Source: Polaromonas sp. AER18D-145 (GTDB lineage: Bacteria; Pseudomonadota; Gammaproteobacteria; Burkholderiales; Burkholderiaceae_C). From it: 64,000 nucleotides of DNA. Shown one piece after another: positions 11,600 to 22,610 of this stretch. Each line of letters opens with the position of its first letter. The stretch's first letter is position 1. A program made the position numbers and the translations under genes. Where the stretch lies: positions 41,001-105,000 of the forward strand of contig NZ_NBZV01000006.1 of assembly GCF_002379095.1 (NCBI RefSeq). Direction: 5' to 3'. Under the pieces are notes generated by a model. It did no database searches, had not been told where the DNA came from, and saw only the letters and a program-made list of their open reading frames with translations.

Positions 11600-12710
11600 A
11601 GCAGTCGTGACTGTCGCCATGCTTGCTGCGGTGAGCTTGGCGGGCGCACAGACCGGCGCCAACTATCCGGGTGTGGGACGCGCTGCGACGCCCAAGGAGG
11701 TTGCTGCCTGGGATATCGATGTGCGACCGGACTTCAAGGGTCTGCCGCCAGGCTCGGGGACGGTCGCCAAAGGGCAGGAAGTCTGGGAAGGGAAATGTGC
11801 GTCCTGCCACGGAGTGTTTGGCGAGTCAGGCGAAGTGTTCAGTCCCCTGGTCGGCGGTACCACGGCCGAGGACATCAAAAAAGGGCGTGTCGCCAATCTC
11901 ACGACGACAACCTACCCGGGGCGCACCACCCTGATGAAGGTGTCCACACTCTCGACCTTGTGGGACTATATCAATCGTGCCATGCCATGGACGGCCCCCA
12001 AGTCGCTCACGACCGAGGAAGTCTATTCGGTGACGGCCTTTCTGCTGAACCTGGGAGGCATTGTTCCGGACAACTTCACGCTCTCCGACAAGAACATGGA
12101 GGAAGTACAAAATCGCCTGCCCAACCGCAATGGCATGACGACACGGCATGCGATGTGGCCAGGCAACGAACTTGGCGGTAGCGTCAAGCCTGACACCAAC
12201 AATGTGGCCTGCATGAAAAACTGTGCACCGGAGCCCAAAGTAGCGTCCTTCCTGCCGGACTTTGCGCGCAATGCACATGGAAATCTTGCGGAGCAAAACC
12301 GGCCGGTTGGACCTCAGCGTGGTGTCGATACGACCCGGCCGGAGGGCAAGGCGCTGGTGCCGGGCGCAGCAGCGGCGGCTGAGGCTGCGCCTGTCGCGCA
12401 GAAAGCGGCCGAGGCGGTGCCCGCCAAACCAGCCGCCAGGACCGACCCGGCTGGTGTTGACGGCAAGGCGGCGATGGCTTTGACGCAGAAATACAGTTGT
12501 ACGGCTTGTCATTCCATTGACAAAAAGATCATCGGCCCCAGTTTCCTGGACATTGCCAAGAAGCATGCCGGAAAGACCGAGTATCTCGCGGGGAAGGTGA
12601 AGGCAGGCGGCGTCGGGGTTTGGGGGGCCATGCCCATGCCGGCGCAGACCTTGAGCGATGCGGAAGCCAAGACCATTGGTGCTTGGCTGGCTTCGGGTGC
12701 AGGAAAATGA
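11583..12710 (+). CDS. soxD: Sulfane dehydrogenase dihaem cytochrome SoxD
   Basis: A 375-residue dihaem cytochrome c that accepts electrons from SoxC. It has a signal peptide (cleavage near AGAQ, residue 23) and a first haem motif CASCH (Cys 72, Cys 75, His 76). A long central domain and an Ala/Pro-rich linker (about 255-295) follow. The second haem motif is CTACH (Cys 306, Cys 309, His 310), with the Met ligand in MPMPAQ. The gene starts inside soxC, so translation is coupled. The C-terminal domain closely resembles the small cytochrome at 6480-6788, suggesting that one arose from the other. Confidence 0.94.
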   Translation: MSRFHKAVVTVAMLAAVSLAGAQTGANYPGVGRAATPKEVAAWDIDVRPDFKGLPPGSGTVAKGQEVWEGKCASCHGVFGESGEVFSPLVGGTTAEDIKKGRVANLTTTTYPGRTTLMKVSTLSTLWDYINRAMPWTAPKSLTTEEVYSVTAFLLNLGGIVPDNFTLSDKNMEEVQNRLPNRNGMTTRHAMWPGNELGGSVKPDTNNVACMKNCAPEPKVASFLPDFARNAHGNLAEQNRPVGPQRGVDTTRPEGKALVPGAAAAAEAAPVAQKAAEAVPAKPAARTDPAGVDGKAAMALTQKYSCTACHSIDKKIIGPSFLDIAKKHAGKTEYLAGKVKAGGVGVWGAMPMPAQTLSDAEAKTIGAWLASGAGK

Positions 12711-12779
12711 AGGCCGGGAAAATACCAGTGCACGGCTTGTATTCTTATATTAGTATTTACTTGATCAAGGAGATTTAAC

Positions 12780-13238
12780 ATGCAAACACGTCGCGAGACA
12801 CTCAAACAGGGCGCCATCGTTGCGGGCCTGCTGGCATCCACGGGCTTGTTCCCTCAGTATGCAATGGCGGCCTACAACAAGCCTGCGTTCGAAGCCAAGA
12901 CGCTGGCCGAGGTCCTGAAGGCACTGGGTGCGGGCGCACCGGTCGAAAGCAAGGATGTCACCATTGGCGGCCCCGACATTGCTGAAAACGGCGCCGTGGT
13001 TCCCTTGACCGCCGGCACCACCCTGCCCGGTGTGAAGCAGATTCTGATTCTGGTCGAGAAGAATCCGGCAGCCCTGGTGGCCCTGTTCAATATGACCGAC
13101 AGCGTCGAGGCAAGCTTCGCCACCCGCACCAAGATGGGCCAGTCTTCGGACGTGTACGCCGTCGCAGTGATGGCTGACGGCAAGGCGCTTTATGCAAAAA
13201 AAGAAGTCAAGGTCACGCTTGGCGGTTGCGGCGGCTGA
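12780..13238 (+). CDS. soxY: Thiosulfate carrier protein SoxY
   Basis: A 152-residue periplasmic carrier that holds sulfur intermediates covalently on its C-terminal cysteine. The protein ends in the diagnostic GGCGG (Cys 150). The N-terminus has a Tat-like signal with TRRETLKQG. AAGGAG lies just upstream of the ATG. It forms the SoxYZ complex with the product of the next gene. The 70 bp before it are AT-rich (TTATATTAGTATTTAC) and could hold an internal promoter. Confidence 0.96.
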   Translation: MQTRRETLKQGAIVAGLLASTGLFPQYAMAAYNKPAFEAKTLAEVLKALGAGAPVESKDVTIGGPDIAENGAVVPLTAGTTLPGVKQILILVEKNPAALVALFNMTDSVEASFATRTKMGQSSDVYAVAVMADGKALYAKKEVKVTLGGCGG

Positions 13239-13288
13239 TTGCCCCCGCTTTTTTTTGAACAATTCAATACTGATTCAGGAGTAAGAAA

Positions 13289-13600
13289 ATGGCAGATCCG
13301 ATGCGCATTCGCGCCCAAGCAGCTGGCGACAAGGCAACCGTCCGTGTTTTGATGAGCCACGAGATGGAGTCCGGTCAGCGCAAAGACGCTGCAGGTAAAA
13401 CCGTGCCCGCCTGGCATATCCAGGAAGTGACCGCCACGCACAATGGCAAGACCGTCATGACGGCGGAGTGGGGCCCGGCGGTTTCCAAGAACCCTTTCCT
13501 GCAGTTCACCGTCAAGGGTGCCAAGGCCGGCGATAAAATCGGCGTGAGCTGGAAAGACAACAAGGGCGAAAACAGGGCTGACGAAGCAACGGTCTCCTGA
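13289..13600 (+). CDS. soxZ: SoxYZ complex subunit SoxZ
   Basis: A 103-residue, signal-less protein that folds with SoxY and is carried to the periplasm in complex with it. Family features are MRIRAQ at the start, VLMSHEMESGQRKD, and a C-terminal SWKDNKGE. An AGGAG site precedes the ATG at the right distance. It is followed by a stable hairpin (13625-13646) before soxA. Confidence 0.95.
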   Translation: MADPMRIRAQAAGDKATVRVLMSHEMESGQRKDAAGKTVPAWHIQEVTATHNGKTVMTAEWGPAVSKNPFLQFTVKGAKAGDKIGVSWKDNKGENRADEATVS

Positions 13601-13624
13601 GTTTTCAGGTTCTGTGTTGAGAGT

Positions 13625-13646
13625 GGAGAAGGGCATGCTCTTCTCC
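13625..13646 (+). other. RNA hairpin between soxZ and soxA
   Basis: GGAGAAG and CTTCTCC pair around a self-complementary GCATGC centre. There is no U-run after it, so it more likely sets transcript stability or processing between soxYZ and soxAX than full termination. Confidence 0.45.
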
Positions 13647-13684
13647 ATTTGCGTTTGGCTTCATAACAAATTCAAGAGGTGACA

Positions 13685-14488
13685 ATGACACAAGCAAAAC
13701 TACTGATCACGGCCGTCCTGGCTGCCGTGATGGTCGGCAACGTGTGGGCGCAGAAGTCTGCGGCAGAGGGCATTGCTGAATACCGTGCCATGCTGCAGGA
13801 CGGCAACCCGGCAGAATTGTTTGAAGCCAAGGGCCAGGAGCTCTGGAAACAGAAACGCGGTGTCAAAACAGCATCGCTTGAAAAGTGCGACCTGGGCAAG
13901 GGTCCTGGCGTGGTCAAGGGGGCCTTCGTGGAATTGCCGCGTTATTTTGCGGATACCAAGCGCGTGCAGGATCTGGAATCGCGCCTGCTCACCTGCATGG
14001 AAACCCTGCAGGGCTTCAATGCTGCCGAAATTGCCAAGACGCCTTTCGGCAAGGGCGAGCAAAACAACGTGACGGCGCTGGCGGCCTGGATATCGGCGGA
14101 ATCCAAAGGCATGAAATTCAACCTGCCCCAGGACCATGGGCAGGAAAAAACCATGTACGAAGTGGGCAAGCGGCTCTTCTTCGCCCGTGGTGGCACCCAC
14201 GACTTTTCCTGCGCCTCCTGCCATGGTGCGGACGACAAGCGCATCCGTTTGCAGGACCTGCCCAACCTGACCAAACAGCCGGGCGCTGGCAATGGTTTTG
14301 GTGCCTGGCCGGCCTACCGCGTCTCCAACGGGCAGCTGTGGGGCATGCAACTGCGTCTGAACGATTGCTACCGGCAGCAACGCTTTCCTTACCCCCTGTT
14401 TGGTAGCGATGCGACCATCGCACTCGGTGTCTATATGGGTGTCAACGGCAAGGGCGGCGAGTCGATTGCCCCGGCCCTCAAGCGTTAA
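13685..14488 (+). CDS. soxA: Sulfur-oxidising cytochrome subunit SoxA (mono-haem form)
   Basis: A 267-residue periplasmic subunit of SoxAX, which joins thiosulfate to SoxY. The signal peptide ends near VWAQ (residue 23). Only one haem motif is present, CASCH (Cys 176, Cys 179, His 180); the N-terminal region has lone cysteines (in KCDLG and LTCME) but no CxxCH, so this is a mono-haem SoxA. The reactive cysteine that becomes a persulfide ligand is Cys 228 in NDCYRQQR. ATG 13685 is preferred over GTG 13679 because AGAGG is better spaced. Confidence 0.93.
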   Translation: MTQAKLLITAVLAAVMVGNVWAQKSAAEGIAEYRAMLQDGNPAELFEAKGQELWKQKRGVKTASLEKCDLGKGPGVVKGAFVELPRYFADTKRVQDLESRLLTCMETLQGFNAAEIAKTPFGKGEQNNVTALAAWISAESKGMKFNLPQDHGQEKTMYEVGKRLFFARGGTHDFSCASCHGADDKRIRLQDLPNLTKQPGAGNGFGAWPAYRVSNGQLWGMQLRLNDCYRQQRFPYPLFGSDATIALGVYMGVNGKGGESIAPALKR

Positions 14489-14500
14489 GGAGACAACATC

Positions 14501-15148
14501 ATGAAAAAAACCATCAAATACCTTGTTCCTGCCCTCGCAGTTTTTCTGGCTGGCTGTGCTGTCATGCCCTCCAGTGCGGATCTGGACAAACTGGCGGCTG
14601 ACATCGCCAAGGCGTCGTTCCGTGACGAGGGTCAGGCCAAAGTTGATCGCCTGGTCCAGGATGATGCGAACCGTGAATGCAGCGCCGCCGATGTGGCCGG
14701 CAAGCCGATTGATCAAAAAGTGGCCCAGGCCATAGAAGCCGCGAACCTGAAGACCATCAAGTGGCCGTCAGATGGGAAATTTCTGGGCGACTGGGCAGCG
14801 GGCGAGAAAGTCGCCCAGGACGGACGCGGCATGACATGGACCGACAAGGCCGGTTCGGTCAACGGCGGCAACTGCTACAACTGCCATCAGATCAGCAAGC
14901 AGGAGATTTCCTTCGGCACCATAGGCCCGAGCCTGTACAACTATGGCAAGCTGCGCGGCGTGGCGGATCCGGCCAGCCCGGCTTCCAAGCCTATCGTGGA
15001 ATACACCTGGGGCAAGATCTGGAACGCGCGGGCCTACAACGCCTGCTCGCAAATGCCGAGGGCTGGCCACAATGGCTTCCTGACCGAGCAGCAGATCAAG
15101 AATGTCATGGCCTTGTTGCTGGATCCGAAATCGCCGGTCAACCAGTAA
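14501..15148 (+). CDS. soxX: Cytochrome c subunit SoxX, predicted lipoprotein
   Basis: A 215-residue mono-haem cytochrome partner of SoxA. The haem motif is CYNCH (Cys 125, Cys 128, His 129) and a conserved ending SQMPRAGHNGFLTEQQI contains the Met ligand. The N-terminus has a lipobox LAGC (Cys 19), so the SoxAX complex may be tethered to a membrane rather than free in the periplasm. It starts 12 bp after soxA. A strong intrinsic terminator follows 9 bases after the stop. Confidence 0.93.
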   Translation: MKKTIKYLVPALAVFLAGCAVMPSSADLDKLAADIAKASFRDEGQAKVDRLVQDDANRECSAADVAGKPIDQKVAQAIEAANLKTIKWPSDGKFLGDWAAGEKVAQDGRGMTWTDKAGSVNGGNCYNCHQISKQEISFGTIGPSLYNYGKLRGVADPASPASKPIVEYTWGKIWNARAYNACSQMPRAGHNGFLTEQQIKNVMALLLDPKSPVNQ

Positions 15149-15157
15149 TCTGAATCC

Positions 15158-15190
15158 GACCCGGGCTTGTCCCGGGTCTTTTTATTTTTT
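15158..15190 (+). terminator. Intrinsic terminator after soxX
   Basis: GACCCGGG, a 5-nt loop, CCCGGGTC and then a T-rich run form a textbook terminator. It ends about 24 bases before the soxB start, so soxB is either read through or has its own control. Confidence 0.85.
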
Positions 15191-15213
15191 CTTACTTCAT
15201 TAGTTGCCGATTT

Positions 15214-16950
15214 ATGAATTTAACAAAACGTGAATTTTTTCAGGTCCTGGGCGCAGGCACCATGGCCGGCATGGGCTTGGGCGCCTACGCCGATGCCGAT
15301 GCCGCGACAGCCGCCAACGGGCTCTACGACATTCCCAAGTTTGGCAGCGTGTCGTTTCTGCACATGACCGATTGCCATGCCCAGCTCAAGCCTATCTACT
15401 TCCGCGAGCCGAATGTCAACCTGGGCATTGGCGGCATGAAGGGCAACCTGCCGCATCTGGTCGGTGAGCACTTGCTCAAGGTGGCGAAGATCCGCCCGGG
15501 TACGGCCGAAGCCCATGCGCTGACTTACCTCGACTATGAAAAGGCGGCACGCCGTTACGGCAAGGTCGGTGGCTTTGCGCATCTGGCGACGCTGGTCAAA
15601 CGCCTCAAGGCCAGCCGCCCCGGGGCGTTGCTGCTTGACGGCGGCGACACCTGGCAGGGTTCGGGCACCGCCTTGTGGACGAATGGTCAGGATATGGTCG
15701 ACGCCTGCAAACTGCTGGGCGTGGACGTCATGACCGGCCACTGGGAGTTCACGCTGGGCATGGAGCGGGTCAAGGAAATCATCGAGAAGGACTTTGCGGG
15801 CAAGGTCGATTTTGTGGCGCAGAACGTCAAGACCAACGACTTTGGCGATCCGGTGTTCAAGCCCTATGTGATCCGCGAAATCAATGGCGTTCCCTGCGCC
15901 ATCATCGGCCAGGCTTTTCCATACACGCCGATTGCCAATCCGCGCTACATGGTTGCCGACTGGGCCTTCGGTATCCAGGACGAAAACATGCAGAAGATGG
16001 TCGATGAGGCACGCGGCAAGGGTGCGCAGGTCGTGGTGGTCCTGTCCCACAATGGCATGGACGTGGACCTGAAGATGGCCAGCCGGGTGACAGGCATAGA
16101 CGCCATCATGGGCGGCCACACGCACGACGGCATGCCGGTGGCGTCGCTGGTGAGCAACAAGGGCGGCAAAACCATCGTGACCAACGCCGGGTCGAACAGC
16201 AAGTTCCTGGGTGTGCTCGACTTTGATGTCAAAGACAAAAAGGTCAGCGATTTCCGCTACAAGCTGCTGCCTGTTTTTGCCAACATGCTGCCAGCCGACC
16301 GCGAGATGGACGCACTGATCACCAGAGTACGCGCACCGTATGAGGCCAAGCTGTCGGAGCAACTGGCCATCACCGAAGGCACGCTGTATCGGCGCGGCAA
16401 CTTCAATGGCACGGGTGACCAGTTGCTGGTCGATGCGCTGATGGACGTGCAGGGAGCCGACATCGCTTTTTCACCGGGTTTCCGCTGGGGCACCAGCCTG
16501 TTGCCGGGGCAGGCCATCACGCGTGAATGGGTGATGGACATGACGGCCACCACCTACTCCTATGCCACCCTGACCGAGATGACCGGTGAGACCATCAAGA
16601 CCGTTCTGGAAGACGTGGCCGACAACCTGTTCAACCCCGACCCCTACTACCAGCAGGGTGGCGACATGGTGCGCGTGGGTGGTCTGCAATACAGCTGCAA
16701 CCCGCTGGCCGGCATGGGCAAGCGCATCGACGAGATGCGCCTCAACGGCAAGCTGATCGAGGCCGACAAGAAGTACAAGGTGGCCGGCTGGGCACCGGTG
16801 GCTGAAGAGGCCAGGAACCAGGGCAACAAGCAGATGTCGGAGGTGGTGGAGACCTGGCTCAAGGCACGGGGTGGCAAGGTCAGTGCCCGCAAGCTCAATA
16901 CGCCCAAACTCGCTGGCGTGTTGCCCAATCCTGGCTACGCGCCGGTATGA
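15214..16950 (+). CDS. soxB: Sulfate thiol esterase SoxB
   Basis: A 578-residue dimanganese hydrolase of the 5'-nucleotidase-like family that releases sulfate from S-sulfonated SoxY. Metal motifs are DCH (Asp 53, His 55 in MTDCHAQ), DGGDTW, GHWEFT, LSHNGMD and GGHTHDG, followed by the C-terminal 5'-nucleotidase domain. The N-terminus has LTKREFFQ and a short hydrophobic run: a Tat-like signal with Lys-Arg in place of Arg-Arg. It begins immediately after the soxX terminator. It converges with the acyl carrier protein gene 30 bp away. Confidence 0.95.
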   Translation: MNLTKREFFQVLGAGTMAGMGLGAYADADAATAANGLYDIPKFGSVSFLHMTDCHAQLKPIYFREPNVNLGIGGMKGNLPHLVGEHLLKVAKIRPGTAEAHALTYLDYEKAARRYGKVGGFAHLATLVKRLKASRPGALLLDGGDTWQGSGTALWTNGQDMVDACKLLGVDVMTGHWEFTLGMERVKEIIEKDFAGKVDFVAQNVKTNDFGDPVFKPYVIREINGVPCAIIGQAFPYTPIANPRYMVADWAFGIQDENMQKMVDEARGKGAQVVVVLSHNGMDVDLKMASRVTGIDAIMGGHTHDGMPVASLVSNKGGKTIVTNAGSNSKFLGVLDFDVKDKKVSDFRYKLLPVFANMLPADREMDALITRVRAPYEAKLSEQLAITEGTLYRRGNFNGTGDQLLVDALMDVQGADIAFSPGFRWGTSLLPGQAITREWVMDMTATTYSYATLTEMTGETIKTVLEDVADNLFNPDPYYQQGGDMVRVGGLQYSCNPLAGMGKRIDEMRLNGKLIEADKKYKVAGWAPVAEEARNQGNKQMSEVVETWLKARGGKVSARKLNTPKLAGVLPNPGYAPV

Positions 16951-16979
16951 ACTGAACGCGGAAAGGGAACGCAAGCCCT

Positions 16980-17240
16980 TCACCCCCGGCTGACCCGCCG
17001 GTCGAGCAGGTAGTCGAGCAGCTTGTCGAGGGTCACCAGCTGGGCGTAGTCCGCCTCCGGGATGTTGACGCCCAGGCGCTCGTGCAGCGCCACCAGAAAG
17101 TTGAGCCAGTCCATGGAGTCCAGATCGACCTGGTGCCGCAGCGGGCGGGCGGGGTCGAGGGCCCCGGGTTCGACTTCCGGCGCAATCGTGCGCAGGATGC
17201 CCAGGACGGTTGCGGCCAGGGCTGGGCGGCCGTTTGTCAT
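16980..17240 (-). CDS. Acyl carrier protein, last gene of ligase/E1/E2 operon
   Basis: An 86-residue carrier protein. The phosphopantetheine attachment serine is Ser 42 in VDLDSMDWLNF, with the usual helix II after it; the Trp and Asn following are unlike the DSLDTVE of fatty-acid ACP, so it is a specialised carrier. Its start overlaps the E2 stop by 4 bases, placing it firmly in the minus-strand operon. A carrier protein at the end of a pyruvate dehydrogenase-like operon is unusual; it might receive acetyl or another acyl group from E2 or the ligase. That partner role is inference. Confidence 0.85.
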   Translation of the reverse strand: MTNGRPALAATVLGILRTIAPEVEPGALDPARPLRHQVDLDSMDWLNFLVALHERLGVNIPEADYAQLVTLDKLLDYLLDRRVSRG

Positions 17241-18466
17241 GTTTTTGTTCCTTCCCGGTTCGCCGCTGGCGCGATGTTGTCAGCCAGCGTTTGCGGCTGC
17301 TGCAACAGCTCACGCAGTTCGGCCAGGAACAGTGCGCCCTGGTGGCCGTCCGAGGCGCGGTGATCGGCGGCGAGCGTGGCCGTGAGCAGCGGCAGCGCGC
17401 AGACCTTGCCGTCCTGCACCCAGGGCCGCACGGCCAGACGGCCGAAGCCCACCAGCGCCACCTGCGGCGGGTAGATCACGCCGAAGACCGTCTCCACACT
17501 CTGGTCGCCCAGATTCGTCACGGTGAGGGTCGGATCACTCATCTCCGAACTGCGCAGCGAGCCGGCCCGCGCGCGCCTGACCAGATCGGCCAGTTCGTGC
17601 ATGAGCTGCACCAGCGGTTTGGCGCCCACGTCGTGGATCGCAGGTGCCACCAGCCCGCCGCCACGCAGCGAAATCGCCACGCCGGCATGCACGGCGGTGG
17701 ACGGCTGGAACGCACCGTCGCGGTAGAAACCGTTGAGCTGCGGTGCGCGTCGCAAGGCCACGGCCACGGCGTGGAGCAGCAGCACGGCGGGCAGCATGCG
17801 CTCGGTGATAGCCACGCCCTCGTTGCGCTGTTGCAGCCAGGCGAGCGCCGCAGCCATTGGAATGGTGTCGCTCAGGTAGTAGTGCGGAATTTCGCGCTTG
17901 GAGCGGCTCATGGCTGCGGCAATGGCCTTGCGCATTTCCTTCTGGCGGTCCGGCGCGATGGCCGCCGGTGCAGGCGTCACACGCCCGGCCGCCGCGGCCT
18001 CGATGTCGGCCAGCGTGACGGCGTCCTGCGGCCCGCTTCCTGTCATGGCGTCGGGATCGAGGCCGAGCTCCGTCGCACGCCTGCGCGCGGCAGGTGACAC
18101 CGGATGCCGTGCCGCCATCGTTGTTGATGGAGCTTCCTGCACTTGTGGCATGACGGGCTGCGGCAGAGCGGCGGCCGCAGTGAGCGGCCCGGCTGGAGGT
18201 GCCGGGGCCCCTGCCGGGGCGGCGGCTTCACCGGGTGCCAGCAGCCTGGCCAGCACGGTGCCCACGGGCACCTTCTCGCCGGGTTGCACCAGCAGGTCGG
18301 CCACCACGCCGTCCTGCCAGATCTCGACATCGACCGCCGCCTTGGAGGTGTCCACCACGGCCACCACCTGGCCGCGCTTGACGGTATCGCCCGGTTTCAC
18401 ATGCCAGGTGAGCAGCGTGCCTTCATCCATGTCGGCGCCCAGCGAGGGCAGCTTGAAGTCGATCAT
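17237..18466 (-). CDS. Dihydrolipoamide acyltransferase (E2) of a 2-oxoacid dehydrogenase
   Basis: A 409-residue E2 protein. It has one N-terminal lipoyl domain with the lipoylated Lys 42 in DTSKAAVD, an Ala/Pro-rich linker and a peripheral subunit-binding domain ([14 protein letters not shown]). The C-terminal catalytic acyltransferase domain has the active-site motif DHRASDG. The ATG at 18466 overlaps the E1-beta stop by 4 bases and gives the normal lipoyl-domain start. Substrate is not certain: it resembles pyruvate or acetoin E2 proteins. No E3 gene is in the cluster, so E3 must be supplied from elsewhere. Confidence 0.9.
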   Translation of the reverse strand: MIDFKLPSLGADMDEGTLLTWHVKPGDTVKRGQVVAVVDTSKAAVDVEIWQDGVVADLLVQPGEKVPVGTVLARLLAPGEAAAPAGAPAPPAGPLTAAAALPQPVMPQVQEAPSTTMAARHPVSPAARRRATELGLDPDAMTGSGPQDAVTLADIEAAAAGRVTPAPAAIAPDRQKEMRKAIAAAMSRSKREIPHYYLSDTIPMAAALAWLQQRNEGVAITERMLPAVLLLHAVAVALRRAPQLNGFYRDGAFQPSTAVHAGVAISLRGGGLVAPAIHDVGAKPLVQLMHELADLVRRARAGSLRSSEMSDPTLTVTNLGDQSVETVFGVIYPPQVALVGFGRLAVRPWVQDGKVCALPLLTATLAADHRASDGHQGALFLAELRELLQQPQTLADNIAPAANREGTKT

Positions 18467-19452
18467 GGGGTGCTCCCGAACAAGGCGCGTGCGGCGGCCA
18501 CGATCTTCGGCACTTGCGGCAGGGCGGCCTCTTCCATGTGGCGGGCATACGGAATCGGCACTTCCTCGCTGCACACGCGCGCCGGCGGAGCATCGAGGTC
18601 GAAGAAGGCCTGCTCCATGATGCGCGCCATGAGTTCGGCCGCCAGGCTGCCCGAGCGCCAGCCTTCGTCCACCACCACCGCGCGGCGGCATTTGCGGACC
18701 GAGGCCATGAGGGTGGCATCATCGAGCGGGCGCAGCACACGCAGATCGATCACCTCGGCGGAAATCCCGAGTCCGGCCAGTTCCTGCGCCGCCTGCAACA
18801 CCTTGGGCAGGCTGCCGCCGTGGGTGATCAGGCTCACGTCGGTGCCCGGGCGGCGCACCCGCGCGCTGCAGATGTCCAGCGCCGGTGCCGTATCGTCCGG
18901 CAACTCGCCTTCCAGGTTGTAGAGCTGCGCGTGTTCGAAGATCAGCACCGGGTCCGGGTCGACCAGCGCCAGCGCCAGCATGCCGCGCGCATCGTCCACG
19001 GTGGCGGGTGCGAGGACCTTGAGGCCGGGCACATGGGCATACCAGCCTTCGAAGCTGTTCGAGTGCTGGGCCGCCACCTGGCGACCGGCGCCGGTGGCCA
19101 TGCGGATCACGATCGGGACCGAAAACTGCCCGCCCGACATGTGGCGCAGCATGGCCGCCGTGTTGACGATGGGGTCGAGCGCAAGCAGGCTGAAATTGAC
19201 CGTCATGACCTCGACAATCGGCCGCATGCCGCCCAGCGCGGCGCCTATGCCGGCGCCGACGAAGCCGAGTTCGGACAGCGGCGTGTCGCGGATGCGTTCC
19301 GGGCCGAACTCGGCCAGCAGGCCCTTGGACACCGCATAGGTGCCGCCGTAACGGCCCACGTCTTCGCCCATTAAAAAGACGCGCGGGTCGCCCTGCAGGG
19401 CTTCGCGCAACGCTTCCCGCAAGGCATCGCGGTACGTGATGCGGCGGCCCAT
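18463..19452 (-). CDS. 2-oxoacid dehydrogenase E1 component, beta subunit
   Basis: A 329-residue E1-beta with the family landmarks [12 protein letters not shown] near residue 26, [20 protein letters not shown], the C-terminal transketolase domain (SLITHGG...) and VVVDEG. It pairs with the upstream alpha subunit to decarboxylate pyruvate or a related 2-oxoacid (or acetoin) with thiamine diphosphate. Its start shares one base with the alpha-subunit stop. Acetoin versus pyruvate cannot be separated by eye. Confidence 0.9.
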   Translation of the reverse strand: MGRRITYRDALREALREALQGDPRVFLMGEDVGRYGGTYAVSKGLLAEFGPERIRDTPLSELGFVGAGIGAALGGMRPIVEVMTVNFSLLALDPIVNTAAMLRHMSGGQFSVPIVIRMATGAGRQVAAQHSNSFEGWYAHVPGLKVLAPATVDDARGMLALALVDPDPVLIFEHAQLYNLEGELPDDTAPALDICSARVRRPGTDVSLITHGGSLPKVLQAAQELAGLGISAEVIDLRVLRPLDDATLMASVRKCRRAVVVDEGWRSGSLAAELMARIMEQAFFDLDAPPARVCSEEVPIPYARHMEEAALPQVPKIVAAARALFGSTP

Positions 19453-20545
19453 CAGGCGCTCCCTTGCGGGGTGTAGACGTCGCGCAGCAGGTCGGCGACG
19501 GGCTCCCAGCTGCCAGCTTCGGCAAACGCCACGGCCGCGTCGACCTCGGCCTGGGCCGCGGCATCAAGCGCCAGAAATTCCTCTTCGGTCAGGCTGCCCT
19601 GGGCCTTCAGGCGTGCGGTGAAGGTGTGGATGGGGCCGCGCGTTTTCCAGGCCTCGACCTCGGCCTTGTCACGGTACAGGTCGGGGTCGAACATCGAGTG
19701 GGCACGAAAACGGTAGGTCTGCAGTTCCAGGAACACCGGGCGACCCGTGGCGCGCACCTGCTGCGCGGCGCCTTGCACCGCTTCATGCACGGCCACCACA
19801 TCCATGCCGTCAACCCGCACGGTGGCCATGTCATAGGACGCGGCCTTCACGCACAAATCGGTCTGCGACTCCGAACGCGCCAGCGCCGTGCCCATGGCGT
19901 ACAGGTTGTTCTCGCAGAAAAACAGCACCGGCAACTGCCACAAGGCGGTGAGGTTGGCCGCTTCGTGAAAGGCGCCCTCGGCCATGGCGCCTTCACCAAA
20001 GAAGCAGGCGGTCAGTGCCTGGCGCTGGCGCATCTTGTCGGCCAGCGCCAGCCCTGCCGCCAGCGGCAGGCCGCCGCCCACAATCGCGTTGCCGCCGTAA
20101 AAAAGCCGGGCACGGTCAAACAAATGCATGGAGCCGCCACGCCCGCGCGAGCAGCCCTCCTGCTTGCCATACATCTCGGCCACGATGGCGTTCATCCTGA
20201 CGCCGCGCAGCAGCGCATGGCCATGCTCGCGGTAGGTCGCCACCACGTTGTCCTGTGGTTGAAGTGCGCGCAGGGCGCCGGTGGCCACCGCCTCCTCGCC
20301 GATGTAGAGATGCAGAAAACCGCGGATCTTCTGCTGGCCATAAAGCTCGGCACACTTTTCTTCCATGCGGCGGATACGCAGCATGTCGGCCAGGATGGTC
20401 AGGGAAAAGGCCTTGTCCCAGGGCACCGGGCCACTGGGCGGTGCGGGCACCTGAAGGCTGTTGGCCCCCACGCTTGCCACGGCGTGTGCTGCGCTGCCTC
20501 CCGAGGGGGCGCTCGCGCTTTGGGACGGCCCGGCGGCGCGCGTGC

Positions 20546-20549
<4 letters not shown>
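19452..20549 (-). CDS. 2-oxoacid dehydrogenase E1 component, alpha subunit
   Basis: A 365-residue E1-alpha. The thiamine diphosphate motif begins [13 protein letters not shown] and ends LFFCENN, with Glu in place of the common Asp (GEG for GDG). The phosphoserine-loop region [11 protein letters not shown] is present. The first 35 or so residues ([19 protein letters not shown]) are not part of the fold: they are encoded by a dispersed repeat (20465-20535) whose other copy interrupts priA in the same frame. The real fold starts near [18 protein letters not shown]. It overlaps the ligase gene upstream by 4 bases. Confidence 0.9.
20465..20535 (-). repeat. GC-rich palindromic repeat (family B), copy in E1-alpha
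   Basis: The block CCCCCACGCTTG...GCGCTGCCTCCCGAGGGGGCGCT matches the blocks at 32346, 34934 and 48767. It encodes the low-complexity N-terminus of E1-alpha. Its centre (CCTCCCGAGGGGGC) can form a strong hairpin. Confidence 0.7.
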
Positions 20550-22342
<1,793 letters not shown>

Positions 22343-22610
22343 CGGCTCCGGCTGAGCCGCTGGTCAGCTTAGCCCTGCTGCGCGACGCGTCCCTTGATCA
22401 ACCGCAAACGCCAGGGTTGCGGGGGGCCATCATCCGATGGCGGCACTGCGCTATCAAATAAATAGCTATGTCCGCCCGTACCTGTTGGGCTGGAGGCTGA
22501 TTTGATGAAGAGGCTCACGCGATGACTGCCTGGGCGGACCGCAGCACGGCGGGAAAGCCGTCCCGGCCTTTTTCGCCTGCCGCGACGCGCCCCGGCCGCT
22601 GCTCAGCCCG
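22343..22610. other. Intergenic region with hairpin repeat, no gene
   Basis: No gene is seen. It should hold the promoter of the minus-strand ligase operon, though no clear -35/-10 pair is visible. A full copy of the 41-nt repeat occupies 22450-22490. Confidence 0.5.
22450..22490 (+). repeat. 41-nt hairpin repeat, copy 3
   Basis: GCTATCAAATAAATAGC has 5-bp stems. CGC lies at tail positions 7-9 and GGGC at 21-24, an exact match to the family layout. Confidence 0.75.
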
